A stretch of DNA of 64,000 nucleotides from Streptomyces sp. AA1529 (GTDB lineage Bacteria > Actinomycetota > Actinomycetes > Streptomycetales > Streptomycetaceae): NCBI RefSeq assembly GCF_000280905.1, contig NZ_ALAP01000055.1:1-64000 (forward strand). Direction: 5' to 3'. A program made the position numbers and the translations under genes. The notes below the pieces were generated by a model. It saw only the letters and a list, made by a program, of their open reading frames with translations, made no database searches and was not told the DNA's origin. The stretch's first letter is position 1. The number at the start of each line of letters is the position of its first letter. Below are positions 1 to 8,050 of the stretch, piece after piece.

Positions 1-933
1 GGGCACCTCCGCGTCCAGCAGGCGTGCCGCGTGCCGGCCCAACTGGGCCACCAGACCCGCCGGGAGCCAGGGGTCGGTGGTCTCCGAACCGGACGTGCCG
101 GGGCCGGGTTCCCCCTCGGGGTCCGCCGTCCGGTCCAGGATCTCCGGCAGCCCGGGCCGCTGCGCGGCGGACTTGGCCAGGCAGTCGGCGACCAGGTCCC
201 GCAGTTCTCCGGGAACGCCCGCCAGGTCGGGCTCCTCCTGGGTGATCCGGTACAACTGCACGTGCGCGGCCGCTCCGTCGCCCCCGAAGGGGGTGCGTCC
301 CGTCGCGGCGAAGGCGAGCACCGAGCCGAGCGAGAAGATGTCGCTGCTCCCGGTCACCCGGTCGCCGCGCACCTGCTCGGGCGACATGAACCCGGGCGAG
401 CCGACGACGGCGCCCGTCCGCGTCAGATGCGCGTCCGCCACGGTCTCCAGGGCCCGTGCGATACCGAAGTCGATGACGCGCGGACCGTCGATGGTGACCA
501 GGATGTTCGACGGTTTCACGTCCCGGTGGACCAGCCCGGCCTCGTGGACGGCGCCGAGCGCGCGGGCGAGCCGGTTGGCCAGGATGCGGAGGGTGCGTGC
601 GGGCAGCGGCGTCCCCCGGTCGGCGACGGCCTCGTACAGCGTGATGCCCGGTATGTAGCCGGTGGCGACCCAGGGCGGATCGGCCTCGGTGTCCGCGTCC
701 AGCACCGGCGCCGTCCACTCGCCGCCCACCCGGCGTGCGGCACCGACCTCCTGCTCGAAGCGGTGCCGGAACTCGGCGTGTCCGGCCAGCTCCGGCCGGA
801 CCAGCTTGACGGCGACGGTACGGCCGCGCGGGGACTGGGCGAGATAGACGCTGCCCATTCCCCCTTCGCCGAGCCGCCCCAGCAGCCGGTACTGGCCGAT
901 GCGTTCAGGATCGTCCGCACGCAGGGACCTCAT
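1..933 (-). CDS. Hanks-type serine/threonine protein kinase (C-terminus cut by window edge)
   Basis: Signalling kinase of the bacterial PknB type that phosphorylates Ser/Thr on target proteins. The 311 codons visible contain the catalytic domain: glycine loop GEGGMGSVY near residues 22-30, the ATP-binding lysine in VAVKLV (K43), the catalytic loop HRDVKPSN, DFGIA, and the activation-segment end GSPGFMSPEQ. After the kinase lobe the sequence turns into a Pro/Gly/Thr-rich linker that is still open at base 1, so any transmembrane or sensor domain lies outside the window. The start is the ATG at 931-933; no in-frame start lies closer to the glycine loop. It resembles the second kinase at 29679-31511 in loop sequences and linker style. 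Substrates cannot be inferred. Family call is firm; physiological role is unknown. Confidence 0.93.
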   Translation of the reverse strand, partial: MRSLRADDPERIGQYRLLGRLGEGGMGSVYLAQSPRGRTVAVKLVRPELAGHAEFRHRFEQEVGAARRVGGEWTAPVLDADTEADPPWVATGYIPGITLYEAVADRGTPLPARTLRILANRLARALGAVHEAGLVHRDVKPSNILVTIDGPRVIDFGIARALETVADAHLTRTGAVVGSPGFMSPEQVRGDRVTGSSDIFSLGSVLAFAATGRTPFGGDGAAAHVQLYRITQEEPDLAGVPGELRDLVADCLAKSAAQRPGLPEILDRTADPEGEPGPGTSGSETTDPWLPAGLVAQLGRHAARLLDAEVP

Positions 934-1309
934 GCCCTCTCCCCCGGTCCGTTCGGCCGCGACGGGCCGTCACACAGCTTTGCAGAGCGATCGTACGGCC
1001 TGTGATCAGGCGGCAACCACGCACCGTGCAGGGCGGTCGGCCCCGGTTCGGCGCTTCCGGTCCGCCGGGCCTCACGGACCCGCGGGCGCGCCGGACGGGC
1101 TGGTACGGACGACGCAGGGGGATACGGGGCACCGGGCGGACGCGAACCGGGCGGCAGCGGCGGACCGGTGCGGAACGGGCCGCCGGACGCGCGGCGTTCG
1201 GCCGCCGACCGGGCGGGACGGTGGCACGCGGCCGGGCGGCCGGCGCCCGGCGGATGCGGCGGGCGGGGCGGCATCGCGGCCCGCCCGCCGCCGGGTCCGT
1301 GCCGGTCCG
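934..1309. other. Gene-free stretch upstream of the kinase
   Basis: 376 bases between the kinase start and the end of gamma-glutamyltransferase, both on the minus strand. Open frames here are GC-driven and low-complexity (Arg/Pro/Gly runs) on both strands, with no credible start or family signature. It must hold the kinase promoter and the ggt terminator, but I see no clear -10/-35 pair or strong hairpin. Confidence 0.5.
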
Positions 1310-3217
1310 TCAGCGCCGTGCGGGGTGTACGACCATCGCCGAACCGCCGCCGCGGCGCTCGGGCTCGGCCGCCGCGCGCCAGTGGCCCGACCCGGGCAGT
1401 CGCCGCACCCCGGTGACGGCGCCGATCTCCGCCGTCTCCTCGAACGAGTGCCCGAGCGCGGCCAGTCGGCGGCGTACCGGGCTGTCCAGCAGCGCGGGCT
1501 CGGCGACGGTCTTCGCCGTGTTCCGCTGGCTGGCGCGCGGCGCGGCGATGGCGTCGACGAGCGGCATCCCGCGGTCGAGGTGGTTGGTGAGGGTCTGCAG
1601 CACCGTCGTGATGATCGTCGATCCGCCCGGCGAGCCCAGCGCCAGCACCGGCTTGCCGTGCCGCAGGACGACGGTCGGCGACATCGAGGAGCGCGGACGC
1701 TTCCCCGGCCCGGGCAGGTTCGGATCGTGCACCCCGGGGGCGCTGGGCACGAAGGAGAAGTCGGTCAGCTCGTTGTTGAGCAGGAACCCCCGGCCCGGCA
1801 CGGTGATGCCGCTGCCGCCGGTCTGCTCGATGGTGAGGGTGTAGGCGACGACGTTGCCCCACTTGTCGGCCACGGTCAGATGAGTGGTGTTCTCGCCCTC
1901 GTAGGCGGTGGGCGCGGTCTGGTCGGCGTCCCCGCGCTCACAGGACTCCGGCCGCCGCGGGTCGCCCGGCGCCACCGGACTCCGGAGGGCCGCGGCGTCG
2001 TCGATCAGGCACTCCCGGGCGTCCGCGAACCGCTGCGAGGTCAGTCCCCTGGTCGGCACGTCCTCCTGGGCCGGGTCGCCCACCCAGCGGCCCCGGTCGG
2101 CGAAGGCGATCCGGCCGGCCTCCAGATAGCGGTGCAGATAAGCCTTCCGGCTCAGGGAGCCCAGGTCGCTGCGTTCGAGGATGTTGAGCGCCTCGGCGAC
2201 GGTGGTGCCGCCGGACGAGGAGGGCGCCATGCCGTACACGTCCAGACCGCGGTAGTCGGTCCGGGTGGGGCGCTGGGCGAGCACCCGGTAGGTGCGCAGG
2301 TCCGCTGCCGTCAGATCGCCGGGCCGCACGGTGCGGTCCGTGCCCTCGGCCACCGGCGGCTTGCGCACGGCCTGTACGAGGTCGCGGCCGATTCCGCCGC
2401 GGTAGAGCGCGTCGGTGCCCTCGCGGGCGAGTTCCCGGTAGGTGCGGGCGAGGTCGGGGTTCCGCAGCCGCGAGCCGACCTCGGGCAGTTCACCGCCGGG
2501 CAGGAACAGCTTCGCCGTCGCCGGGAAGTCGCGGAAGCGGTCCTCGTTCTGCGCGGTCTGGTCGCGGAAGGTCCGGTCGACCGTGAAGCCCCGCCGGGCC
2601 AGTTCGGTGGCCGGGCGCAGCGCCTGGGCGAGCGACTTGGTGCCGTAGGCGCGCAACGCCTTTTCCCAGGTGGCGGCGGTGCCCGGGGTGCCGACGCCGA
2701 GGCCGCTGGTGACGGCCTGGTCGAACGGGAGGGCTTCGCCGTCCTCGGTGAACAGGTTCCGGTCCGCGCTGCGGGGCGCCGTCTCGCGGCCGTCGAGGGT
2801 GTGCACCCGGCGGGTGGCCGCGTCGTAGTACACGAAGTACCCGCCGCCGCCGATGCCCGCCGAGTACGGCTCGGTCACGCCGAGCGCCGCGGCGGTGGCC
2901 ACCGCCGCGTCCGCCGCGTTGCCGCCGTTCCTGAGCACCCTGATGCCCGCCGCCGAGGCATCGGCGTCCACGCTGGAGACGGCGCCCCCGTAGCCGGTCG
3001 CCACTGGGGACTTGCCGTGCGGGTGGCCGGGTCCGGCCGGGTGCCGGTCGGGCTGGGCCGGCGCCGCGCCCAGCAGGCCCGCCACCACGGCCCCGGTGCC
3101 GAGCACCGCGGCGAGACGGCGCGCGGTACGGGCGGGGCCGGGTGCGGTGCGCCCGCCCGCGCGGGCGGGCGGGCCGTCGTCGGGGCGCGGCGGGTGGCCG
3201 GCGGGAGAGGGCGTCAT
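1310..3217 (-). CDS. ggt: Gamma-glutamyltransferase (secreted)
   Basis: Ntn-hydrolase that cleaves or transfers the gamma-glutamyl group of glutathione and related amides outside the cytoplasm. 635 aa. An Arg-rich start and a hydrophobic stretch (LAAVLGTGAVVAGLLGAAPA) form a signal peptide. NGGNAADAAVATAAAL and SAGIGGGGYFVYY are typical of the large subunit. The autoprocessing and catalytic threonine is the first Thr of NTTHLTV (T444), followed by GNVVAYT and the small-subunit motifs LLNNELTDF and GSPGGSTIITTVLQ. The start ATG at 3217 has an AAGGAGG ribosome site about 5 nt upstream, the best in the area. It appears to be transcribed alone. Secreted GGT usually supports use of extracellular glutathione or gamma-glutamyl compounds; the glutamate-type importer just upstream would fit uptake of released glutamate, but that link is inference. 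Confidence 0.95.
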   Translation of the reverse strand: MTPSPAGHPPRPDDGPPARAGGRTAPGPARTARRLAAVLGTGAVVAGLLGAAPAQPDRHPAGPGHPHGKSPVATGYGGAVSSVDADASAAGIRVLRNGGNAADAAVATAAALGVTEPYSAGIGGGGYFVYYDAATRRVHTLDGRETAPRSADRNLFTEDGEALPFDQAVTSGLGVGTPGTAATWEKALRAYGTKSLAQALRPATELARRGFTVDRTFRDQTAQNEDRFRDFPATAKLFLPGGELPEVGSRLRNPDLARTYRELAREGTDALYRGGIGRDLVQAVRKPPVAEGTDRTVRPGDLTAADLRTYRVLAQRPTRTDYRGLDVYGMAPSSSGGTTVAEALNILERSDLGSLSRKAYLHRYLEAGRIAFADRGRWVGDPAQEDVPTRGLTSQRFADARECLIDDAAALRSPVAPGDPRRPESCERGDADQTAPTAYEGENTTHLTVADKWGNVVAYTLTIEQTGGSGITVPGRGFLLNNELTDFSFVPSAPGVHDPNLPGPGKRPRSSMSPTVVLRHGKPVLALGSPGGSTIITTVLQTLTNHLDRGMPLVDAIAAPRASQRNTAKTVAEPALLDSPVRRRLAALGHSFEETAEIGAVTGVRRLPGSGHWRAAAEPERRGGGSAMVVHPARR

Positions 3218-3364
3218 GCGGGCCTCCTTGGGGCGTGCTCCGGGGAACGCGCGTGATCCGCGCAGCGTAGTGCGGTTGACGCGGATGCGTCAGCACCCCG
3301 CGGCGAGCCGCCGGACGGCCACCCGGCCGGACTCCGCCGTTCCGAGGGCCTACGCTGCGCCCCC

Positions 3365-4084
3365 ATGGACGAGAACCTGAGAGAGATCGCACTCGGACTG
3401 ATCGCCGCCGCCCTCACGGCAGCCGCGGGCTGGCTGGCCCGCAGCTCCCTGTGGCGCCGCAGGCTCCACCGCAAGCAGCGCTTCTTCGGCATGCCGGAGA
3501 ACTCCTCCTGCCTGCTCGTGGTCAACCGGGACCCGGCTGTCGAGGAGTGGAAGGTGGCGCCCGACGACGTGTTCGCGCTGCTGGAACTGTCCGGCATCAT
3601 CAAGGACTGCGGCGCCAGGGCGGACATCGTCGGGCACGACACGACCCGCCAGGGGTTCGGCGAACGCACCGAGTTCTGCCTGGGCGGCCCGGCCTCCAAC
3701 CGGCGGACCGCCGCGCATCTGCAGTCGCTGCTGCCGGGGGTCTCGGTGGTCATGGACGGCGAGGCTCCGGGCGTCTTCGCCATCGGCAGCGACCGCTACC
3801 GGGCGGAGAAGGGGACGGTCGAGCACGTGCTGCTGGCCAGGCTGACCGGGAACCAGGACGGGCCCGGGACGCGGCCGGTCTTCCTGATATGCGGGCAGCG
3901 GCCCGTCGACAACCAGGCCGCCGCCCGGTACCTGGTGCGCCACCATGCCAGGCTCGCCCGCAAGCACGGCCGCAACGGCACCTTCTGCCTGCTGCTGAAG
4001 GTCGTCAACTCGCAGGCCTACGGGCCGGATGTGGTCGAACTGGTCGCGGACGTGACCCGCGCGGCGACGACCGCGGCGGAGTGA
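3365..4084 (+). CDS. Membrane-anchored protein of unknown function
   Basis: 239 aa, no family recognised. Residues about 6-28 form one hydrophobic segment (IALGLIAAALTAAAGWLA) followed by Arg-rich RRRLHRKQR, suggesting a single N-terminal membrane anchor with a cytoplasmic body. The soluble part alternates short hydrophobic strands with acidic and polar turns (SSCLLVVNRD, ADIVGHD, FLICGQRPVDN, FCLLLKVVNS), as in an alpha/beta globular domain. No catalytic motif is visible. It is divergent from ggt and converges on gluD, whose stop lies 12 bases beyond its own, so it forms its own unit. Codon bias matches the neighbours, so it is a real gene rather than a shadow. Function unknown. Confidence 0.8.
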   Translation: MDENLREIALGLIAAALTAAAGWLARSSLWRRRLHRKQRFFGMPENSSCLLVVNRDPAVEEWKVAPDDVFALLELSGIIKDCGARADIVGHDTTRQGFGERTEFCLGGPASNRRTAAHLQSLLPGVSVVMDGEAPGVFAIGSDRYRAEKGTVEHVLLARLTGNQDGPGTRPVFLICGQRPVDNQAAARYLVRHHARLARKHGRNGTFCLLLKVVNSQAYGPDVVELVADVTRAATTAAE

Positions 4085-4096
4085 GGCCGCACGTGC

Positions 4097-4990
4097 TCAC
4101 GGCTCGGCGCCGGGCATGGTGGGGGCGGCTTCGGCGGGAGCCACCGGGACGGCCTCGTTCTTGACGTTGCCGCGCTCGCGCCGTGCGACCCAGTTGGCGA
4201 ACCAGGACAGCAGCATGCACAGCCCGATGTAGACCGTCGAGATCACGATCACGACGGGGATGAACGGCATGGTGTAGTCCATGTTGATGGCGATCAGCCG
4301 CCCGGCGTGCAGGAACTCCTCGTAGGTGATCAGGTATCCGAGCGAGGTGTCCTTGAGCGCGACGACGAGCTGGCTGATGATCGCCGGCAGCATGGCGCGC
4401 ACCGCCTGCGGCACCAGGACGTACACCATGACCTGGGTCTTGCGCATCCCGAGGGCGTAGGCGGCTTCCCGCTGGCCGCGGTCGACGGAGAGCACACCGG
4501 AACGGAAGACCTCCGCGAGCACGGAGCCGTTGTAGAGGGTCAGCCCGGTCACCAGGGCCGGCAGCGGCTGGACCTCCAGGGCGACGAAGACGAAGAAGAT
4601 CATGACCAGTACCGGCATCGCGCGGAAGAACTCCACCAGCAGGGTGCCGGCCCACCGCACCGGCCGGTGCTCGGAGAGCCGCCCGGCGGCCAGCAGACCG
4701 CCCAGGGCCAGCGACAGGACGGCCGCCAGCGCGAAGGCCTTCAGGGTGTTGCCGAGACCGCGCAGCAGCAGTTCCTGGATCCCCGCGTAGCCGAAGGGCC
4801 GCCACTTGACGAAGGCGAACTGCCCGGTCACGACGAGCAGCTGGACCACCCAGGCCACCAGCGCCGCGAGGGCGAGAGTCGTCAGGACCCCGTAGAGCAG
4901 GTGCCGGGTCCGTGCCCTGGGGCCGGGGATGTCGTAGAGCGCGGAGGGCCGCGGCGGCGCGTGCCGCCGGGAGCGGAAGCGCGGGCTCAC
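4097..4990 (-). CDS. gluD: Amino-acid ABC transporter permease (GluD type)
   Basis: Second membrane subunit of a polar amino-acid importer, probably for glutamate. 297 aa with about five membrane segments and the HisM-type transport domain. The EAA loop reads EAAYALGMRKTQVMVYVLVPQ, followed by VALKDTSLGYLITYEEFL. FFRAMPVLVMIFFVF is the usual start of the conserved core. The GTG at 4988-4990 is preferred because it overlaps the TGA of gluC by 4 bases (GTGA), which indicates translational coupling. The C-terminal tail (VPVAPAEAAPTMPGAEP) is low complexity. It is last in the gluA-gluB-gluC-gluD order. Confidence 0.93.
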   Translation of the reverse strand: MSPRFRSRRHAPPRPSALYDIPGPRARTRHLLYGVLTTLALAALVAWVVQLLVVTGQFAFVKWRPFGYAGIQELLLRGLGNTLKAFALAAVLSLALGGLLAAGRLSEHRPVRWAGTLLVEFFRAMPVLVMIFFVFVALEVQPLPALVTGLTLYNGSVLAEVFRSGVLSVDRGQREAAYALGMRKTQVMVYVLVPQAVRAMLPAIISQLVVALKDTSLGYLITYEEFLHAGRLIAINMDYTMPFIPVVIVISTVYIGLCMLLSWFANWVARRERGNVKNEAVPVAPAEAAPTMPGAEP

Positions 4991-5631
4991 CGGGCCACCC
5001 CCCAGCGCCGCTCCATGGCGTGGAAGAGCGCGCTGATCGACAGGGTCAGGATCAGATAGCCGACCGCGATCCACGCGAAGCTCCAGATCACGCTGTATCC
5101 GTTCTCGCTGAGCGTCTTGTAGGTGCTCAGCAGTTCCACGACGCTGAAGGAGCCCGCGATCGCGGAGTTCTTGGCGAGCGCGATCAGGGTGGAGCCGATC
5201 GGCGCGATGACGGTGCGGAACGCCTGCGGCAGCACGACGGCGCCCAGTGTCTGCCCGAAGGTCATCCCCAGACTGCGGGCCGCCTCGCCCTGCCCCACCG
5301 GCACCGTGTTGATGCCCGAGCGCACCGCCTCGCAGATGAACGCGGAGGTGTAGCAGCCCAGTGCCAGCACCGCGAACAGCTCGAACGGCAGCGCCACACC
5401 GAAGCGGGGCAGGCCCAGCAGCAGGCCGAAGAACAGCAGCGTCAGGGGGGTGTTGCGCAGCACCGTCACCCAGGTGGTGCCGACGGCGCGCAGCGCGCGC
5501 ACCGGCGCCACCCGGAACCCGGCCGTCAGCACACCGACGGCCAGCGCCAGCAGCGAGGAATAGAGGGTCAGCCGCACCGTCCCCCAGAAACCCTCGCCGT
5601 AGAGGGAGAAGTTCTCCGTCAGTACGTCCAT
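4987..5631 (-). CDS. gluC: Amino-acid ABC transporter permease (GluC type)
   Basis: First membrane subunit of the importer, 214 aa, a normal length for HisQ/GluC proteins. Features: an N-terminal FWGTVRLTLYSSLLAL segment, VLRNTPLTLLFFGL, and the cytoplasmic EAA loop with QGEAARSLGMTFGQTLGAVVLPQAF, which docks on the ATPase. It pairs with GluD as a heterodimeric pore. The ATG at 5631 has a GAGAGGAG element about 12 nt upstream, rather distant but the only good one. The gene lies 18 bases after gluB and is coupled to gluD by a 4-bp overlap. Substrate specificity is inferred from the subunit set and the binding protein. Confidence 0.93.
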   Translation of the reverse strand: MDVLTENFSLYGEGFWGTVRLTLYSSLLALAVGVLTAGFRVAPVRALRAVGTTWVTVLRNTPLTLLFFGLLLGLPRFGVALPFELFAVLALGCYTSAFICEAVRSGINTVPVGQGEAARSLGMTFGQTLGAVVLPQAFRTVIAPIGSTLIALAKNSAIAGSFSVVELLSTYKTLSENGYSVIWSFAWIAVGYLILTLSISALFHAMERRWGVAR

Positions 5632-5649
5632 GGGCCGTTCGCACTCCTC

Positions 5650-6603
5650 TCAGCGCGTGAGCGCGGGGTCGACACGGGGCGGCCGCGGTGCGGGGCGGCC
5701 GGAGAGCCCGAGCGTGACGTCATAGGCCCGCTTCCAGTCGCCGTTCCGCTCCCGTGCCACGAGGGCCCGATCCAGCGCACGGGCCAGCGCACGGTCCCGG
5801 CGGGGCACGCCGATGCCGTACGGCTCCTCGGAGAACGCCCTGCCGACGACCTTCAGATGCGCCGGGTCCTTGGCCGCGTAGCCCAGCAGGATGGTGTCGT
5901 CCGTGGTGACCGCGTCGACCTGGTGGTTGAGGAGGTTGTCCACGCAGATGGCATAGCTGTCGTAGGCGACCGCGTCGGCACCGGGGTAGTCGGACTGGAC
6001 GCGCTGCAGCGGGGTGGAGCCGACCGCCGAGCAGATCTTCCGGCCGGCCATCCCCTCGGGGCCGGTGAGCTGCTTCTCGTCCCGGCGCACCAGCAGCCGC
6101 TGCCCGGCGATGTAGTAGGGCCCGGCGAAGCCGACGAGCTTCTTGCGGCCCTCGTTGATGGTGTAGGTGCCGACGTAGTAGTCGATCTGGCCGTTCTGCA
6201 GGGCGGTTTCGCGGTTCGCGGAGGCGATGGCCTTGTAGCTGATCTGCCGGTCCGGGTCGAACCCGAGCGAGGCCGCCGTCATCTCGGCGATCTCGATGTC
6301 GAAGCCGCTGTACACGCCGGTGGCCGGGTTCTTCTCCCCCATGCCCGGCTGGTCCTCCTTGACGCCGATCGTCAGCTTCCCGCTGCGGTGCGCGCTGCGC
6401 CAGGTGGGCGAGGCGGGCAGCGCGAAGCCCCGGTCGACGGCGTAGTGCGGGAGCCTGCCCGGTTGCGGGCCGCGGGCGGGAGGGCTGCCGGGGGCTCCGC
6501 ATCCGGCGACGGCGAGCAGCAGCCCGGCGGCCAGGCAGCGGGCGAGGCGGTGCACGGCACCCCGGCTCGTACGGGTGCGGCTGGACGGAGCAGGCGTAGG
6601 CAC
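5650..6603 (-). CDS. gluB: Glutamate-type substrate-binding lipoprotein
   Basis: Extracytoplasmic binding protein of the gluABCD importer, 317 aa. A twin-Arg-containing n-region and hydrophobic core end in the lipobox LAVAGC, so the mature protein is lipid-anchored at Cys. The SBP family 3 fold is clear: LTIGVKEDQPGMG starts the mature domain, then GFDIEIAEMTAASLG, the family signature region, and DYYVGTYTINEGRKK and AVTTDDTILLGYA in lobe two. The start is a GTG at 6601-6603. It sits 11 bases after gluA, so it is co-transcribed. It closely follows the actinobacterial GluB pattern; glutamate or a related acidic amino acid is the likely ligand, not proven by sequence. Confidence 0.92.
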   Translation of the reverse strand: MPTPAPSSRTRTSRGAVHRLARCLAAGLLLAVAGCGAPGSPPARGPQPGRLPHYAVDRGFALPASPTWRSAHRSGKLTIGVKEDQPGMGEKNPATGVYSGFDIEIAEMTAASLGFDPDRQISYKAIASANRETALQNGQIDYYVGTYTINEGRKKLVGFAGPYYIAGQRLLVRRDEKQLTGPEGMAGRKICSAVGSTPLQRVQSDYPGADAVAYDSYAICVDNLLNHQVDAVTTDDTILLGYAAKDPAHLKVVGRAFSEEPYGIGVPRRDRALARALDRALVARERNGDWKRAYDVTLGLSGRPAPRPPRVDPALTR

Positions 6604-6614
6604 GTCCGGGCCCC

Positions 6615-7352
6615 TCAGTGCTCGAGGATCTTGGCGAGGAAGTCCTTGGCGCGCTCGCTGCGCGGCGCGGTGAAGAACTCGCCCGGGGCGCGGTCCTCGA
6701 CGATCCGGCCGTCGGCCATGAACACCACACGGTGGGCCGCGGAGCGCGCGAAGCCCATCTCGTGGGTGACCACGACCATGGTCATGCCGTCCCGGGCGAG
6801 CTGCCGCATGACCTCCAGGACCTCGCTGATCATCTCCGGGTCGAGCGCGGAGGTGGGTTCGTCGAAGAGCAGCGCCCGCGGATCCATGGCCAGGGCGCGC
6901 GCGATGGCCACCCGCTGCTGCTGGCCGCCGGAGAGCTGCGCCGGGTACTTATCCGCGTGCTCGGCCAGGCCGACCCTGCGCAGCAGTTCCCGGGCCTGCG
7001 TGTGTGCCGCGTCCTTCTTCCTGCCGCGCACCTTCAGCGGCGCGAGCGCCACGTTGTCCAGCACGGTCCGGTGCGCGAAGAGGTTGAACGACTGGAAGAC
7101 CATGCCGACTTCGCTGCGCAGCCGGGCCAGTTCCCGGCCCTCCTCCGGGAGGGGGCGGCCGGCCAGGGTGATGGTGCCGGACCCGATGGTCTCCAGCCGG
7201 TTGATGGTGCGGCACAGCGTCGACTTGCCGGAGCCCGACGGGCCGATGACGACGACGACCTCGCCGCGGCCGACGGTGAGGTCGATGTCCCGGAGCACGT
7301 GCTGCGTGCCGTAGTGCTTGTTGACTCCGCGCAGCTCGATCAGCGGTTCCAT
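6615..7352 (-). CDS. gluA: Glutamate-type ABC transporter ATPase
   Basis: Energy-coupling subunit of the importer, 245 aa, a normal length for the polar amino-acid ABC ATPase family. Walker A GPSGSGKST, Q-loop VFQSFNLF, signature LSGGQQQR, Walker B ALLFDEPTSALDPE and the switch histidine in VVVTHEMGFA are all intact. It is the first gene of gluABCD. The ATG at 7352 begins the canonical MEPLIELRGVNKHYG. The operon promoter should lie in 7353-7429, which contains an AT-richer patch (GAAACTATC) but no convincing hexamer pair. Confidence 0.95.
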   Translation of the reverse strand: MEPLIELRGVNKHYGTQHVLRDIDLTVGRGEVVVVIGPSGSGKSTLCRTINRLETIGSGTITLAGRPLPEEGRELARLRSEVGMVFQSFNLFAHRTVLDNVALAPLKVRGRKKDAAHTQARELLRRVGLAEHADKYPAQLSGGQQQRVAIARALAMDPRALLFDEPTSALDPEMISEVLEVMRQLARDGMTMVVVTHEMGFARSAAHRVVFMADGRIVEDRAPGEFFTAPRSERAKDFLAKILEH

Positions 7353-7429
7353 AGGGAACGGAAACTATCGGGCCGAATGGGTCATCACCGGGATGACACG
7401 CAGCAAGGCGATATACCGGTCGGCGTCGG

Positions 7430-7879
7430 TCAGTCCTCGCTGACCTCGGCGTACGCCTGGGACAGCTCCGGCGAGCCCGTCTCGGCCCAGTTGGTGCCCT
7501 CCTCCAGCACGTCCGCCTCCCGTCCGGAGGGCAGCCGCACCACCGGCTGCCCGTTGGGCCACCGCACCCAGCGCGCTCCCGGCACCGACCGCACCATCAC
7601 GGTCCCCAGGTAGAGCCCGGCGTCGGTACCGAGCCACGGGGTGACCTCGGGGTCCTCGCGCCAGTGCGGCAGCAGTTGGTCCAGCGCGGCCAGGGACTCC
7701 ACCGAGTCGTCGAGTTCGACACCCGCCCCGCGAGCCTGCTCGCGCAGGAGTTCGCATTCGGAGAGGAGCTGCGCCGCGTCCTCCGGATCGTCCGACAGCC
7801 GGCGGCTCGATGCGACCGCCCCCTCGGCATCCGGGTGGGGCTTGCGCCAGTTGTCCAGAAAGGGGAAGTGCATGCGCAT
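7430..7879 (-). CDS. DUF6278-like conserved actinobacterial protein
   Basis: 149 aa, function unknown. It begins MRMHFPFLDNWRK, contains an acidic helical middle (ECELLREQARGAGVELDDS, ESLAALDQLLPHW) and ends in a compact segment with LGTDAGLYLGTVMVR, ARWVRWPNGQPVVRLPSGREADV and SPELSQAYAEVSED. This pattern matches, from memory, a family widespread in Streptomyces and annotated DUF6278. No signal peptide or membrane segment. The ATG at 7879 is chosen because the recognisable start MHFPFLDNW follows directly; the internal ATG two codons later is equally possible. Divergent from the secreted hydrolase downstream. Confidence 0.8.
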   Translation of the reverse strand: MRMHFPFLDNWRKPHPDAEGAVASSRRLSDDPEDAAQLLSECELLREQARGAGVELDDSVESLAALDQLLPHWREDPEVTPWLGTDAGLYLGTVMVRSVPGARWVRWPNGQPVVRLPSGREADVLEEGTNWAETGSPELSQAYAEVSED

Positions 7880-8050
7880 CAGCGTGGCATCCTCGCGCCC
7901 GTGGGCACTATAGGCGCGCTGGGTGCGAAGCCCGGCCGGTTTGGGCCGCCGGACACCTTGACGCCGCGTCAGAGCCTCTCTAACTTCACCTCGCCTCGGT
8001 GGAATCCGGGGTGCACGCACCGCAGCAGGAGTCCCACGAGAGGGCATCAC

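Noticed and set aside
905..1132. Short minus-strand frame upstream of the first kinase
   Set aside because: Out of frame with the kinase, Arg-rich and lacking any motif; overlaps the kinase start.
899..3256. Long plus-strand frame opposite the kinase start and ggt
   Set aside because: Composition is Arg/Gly/Pro-rich without domains, and the opposite strand encodes a complete gamma-glutamyltransferase.
4912..7314. A very long plus-strand open frame antisense to the gluABCD operon
   Set aside because: It runs opposite four intact genes with clear motifs and has no family resemblance; such mirror frames are common in high-GC DNA with strong third-position bias.
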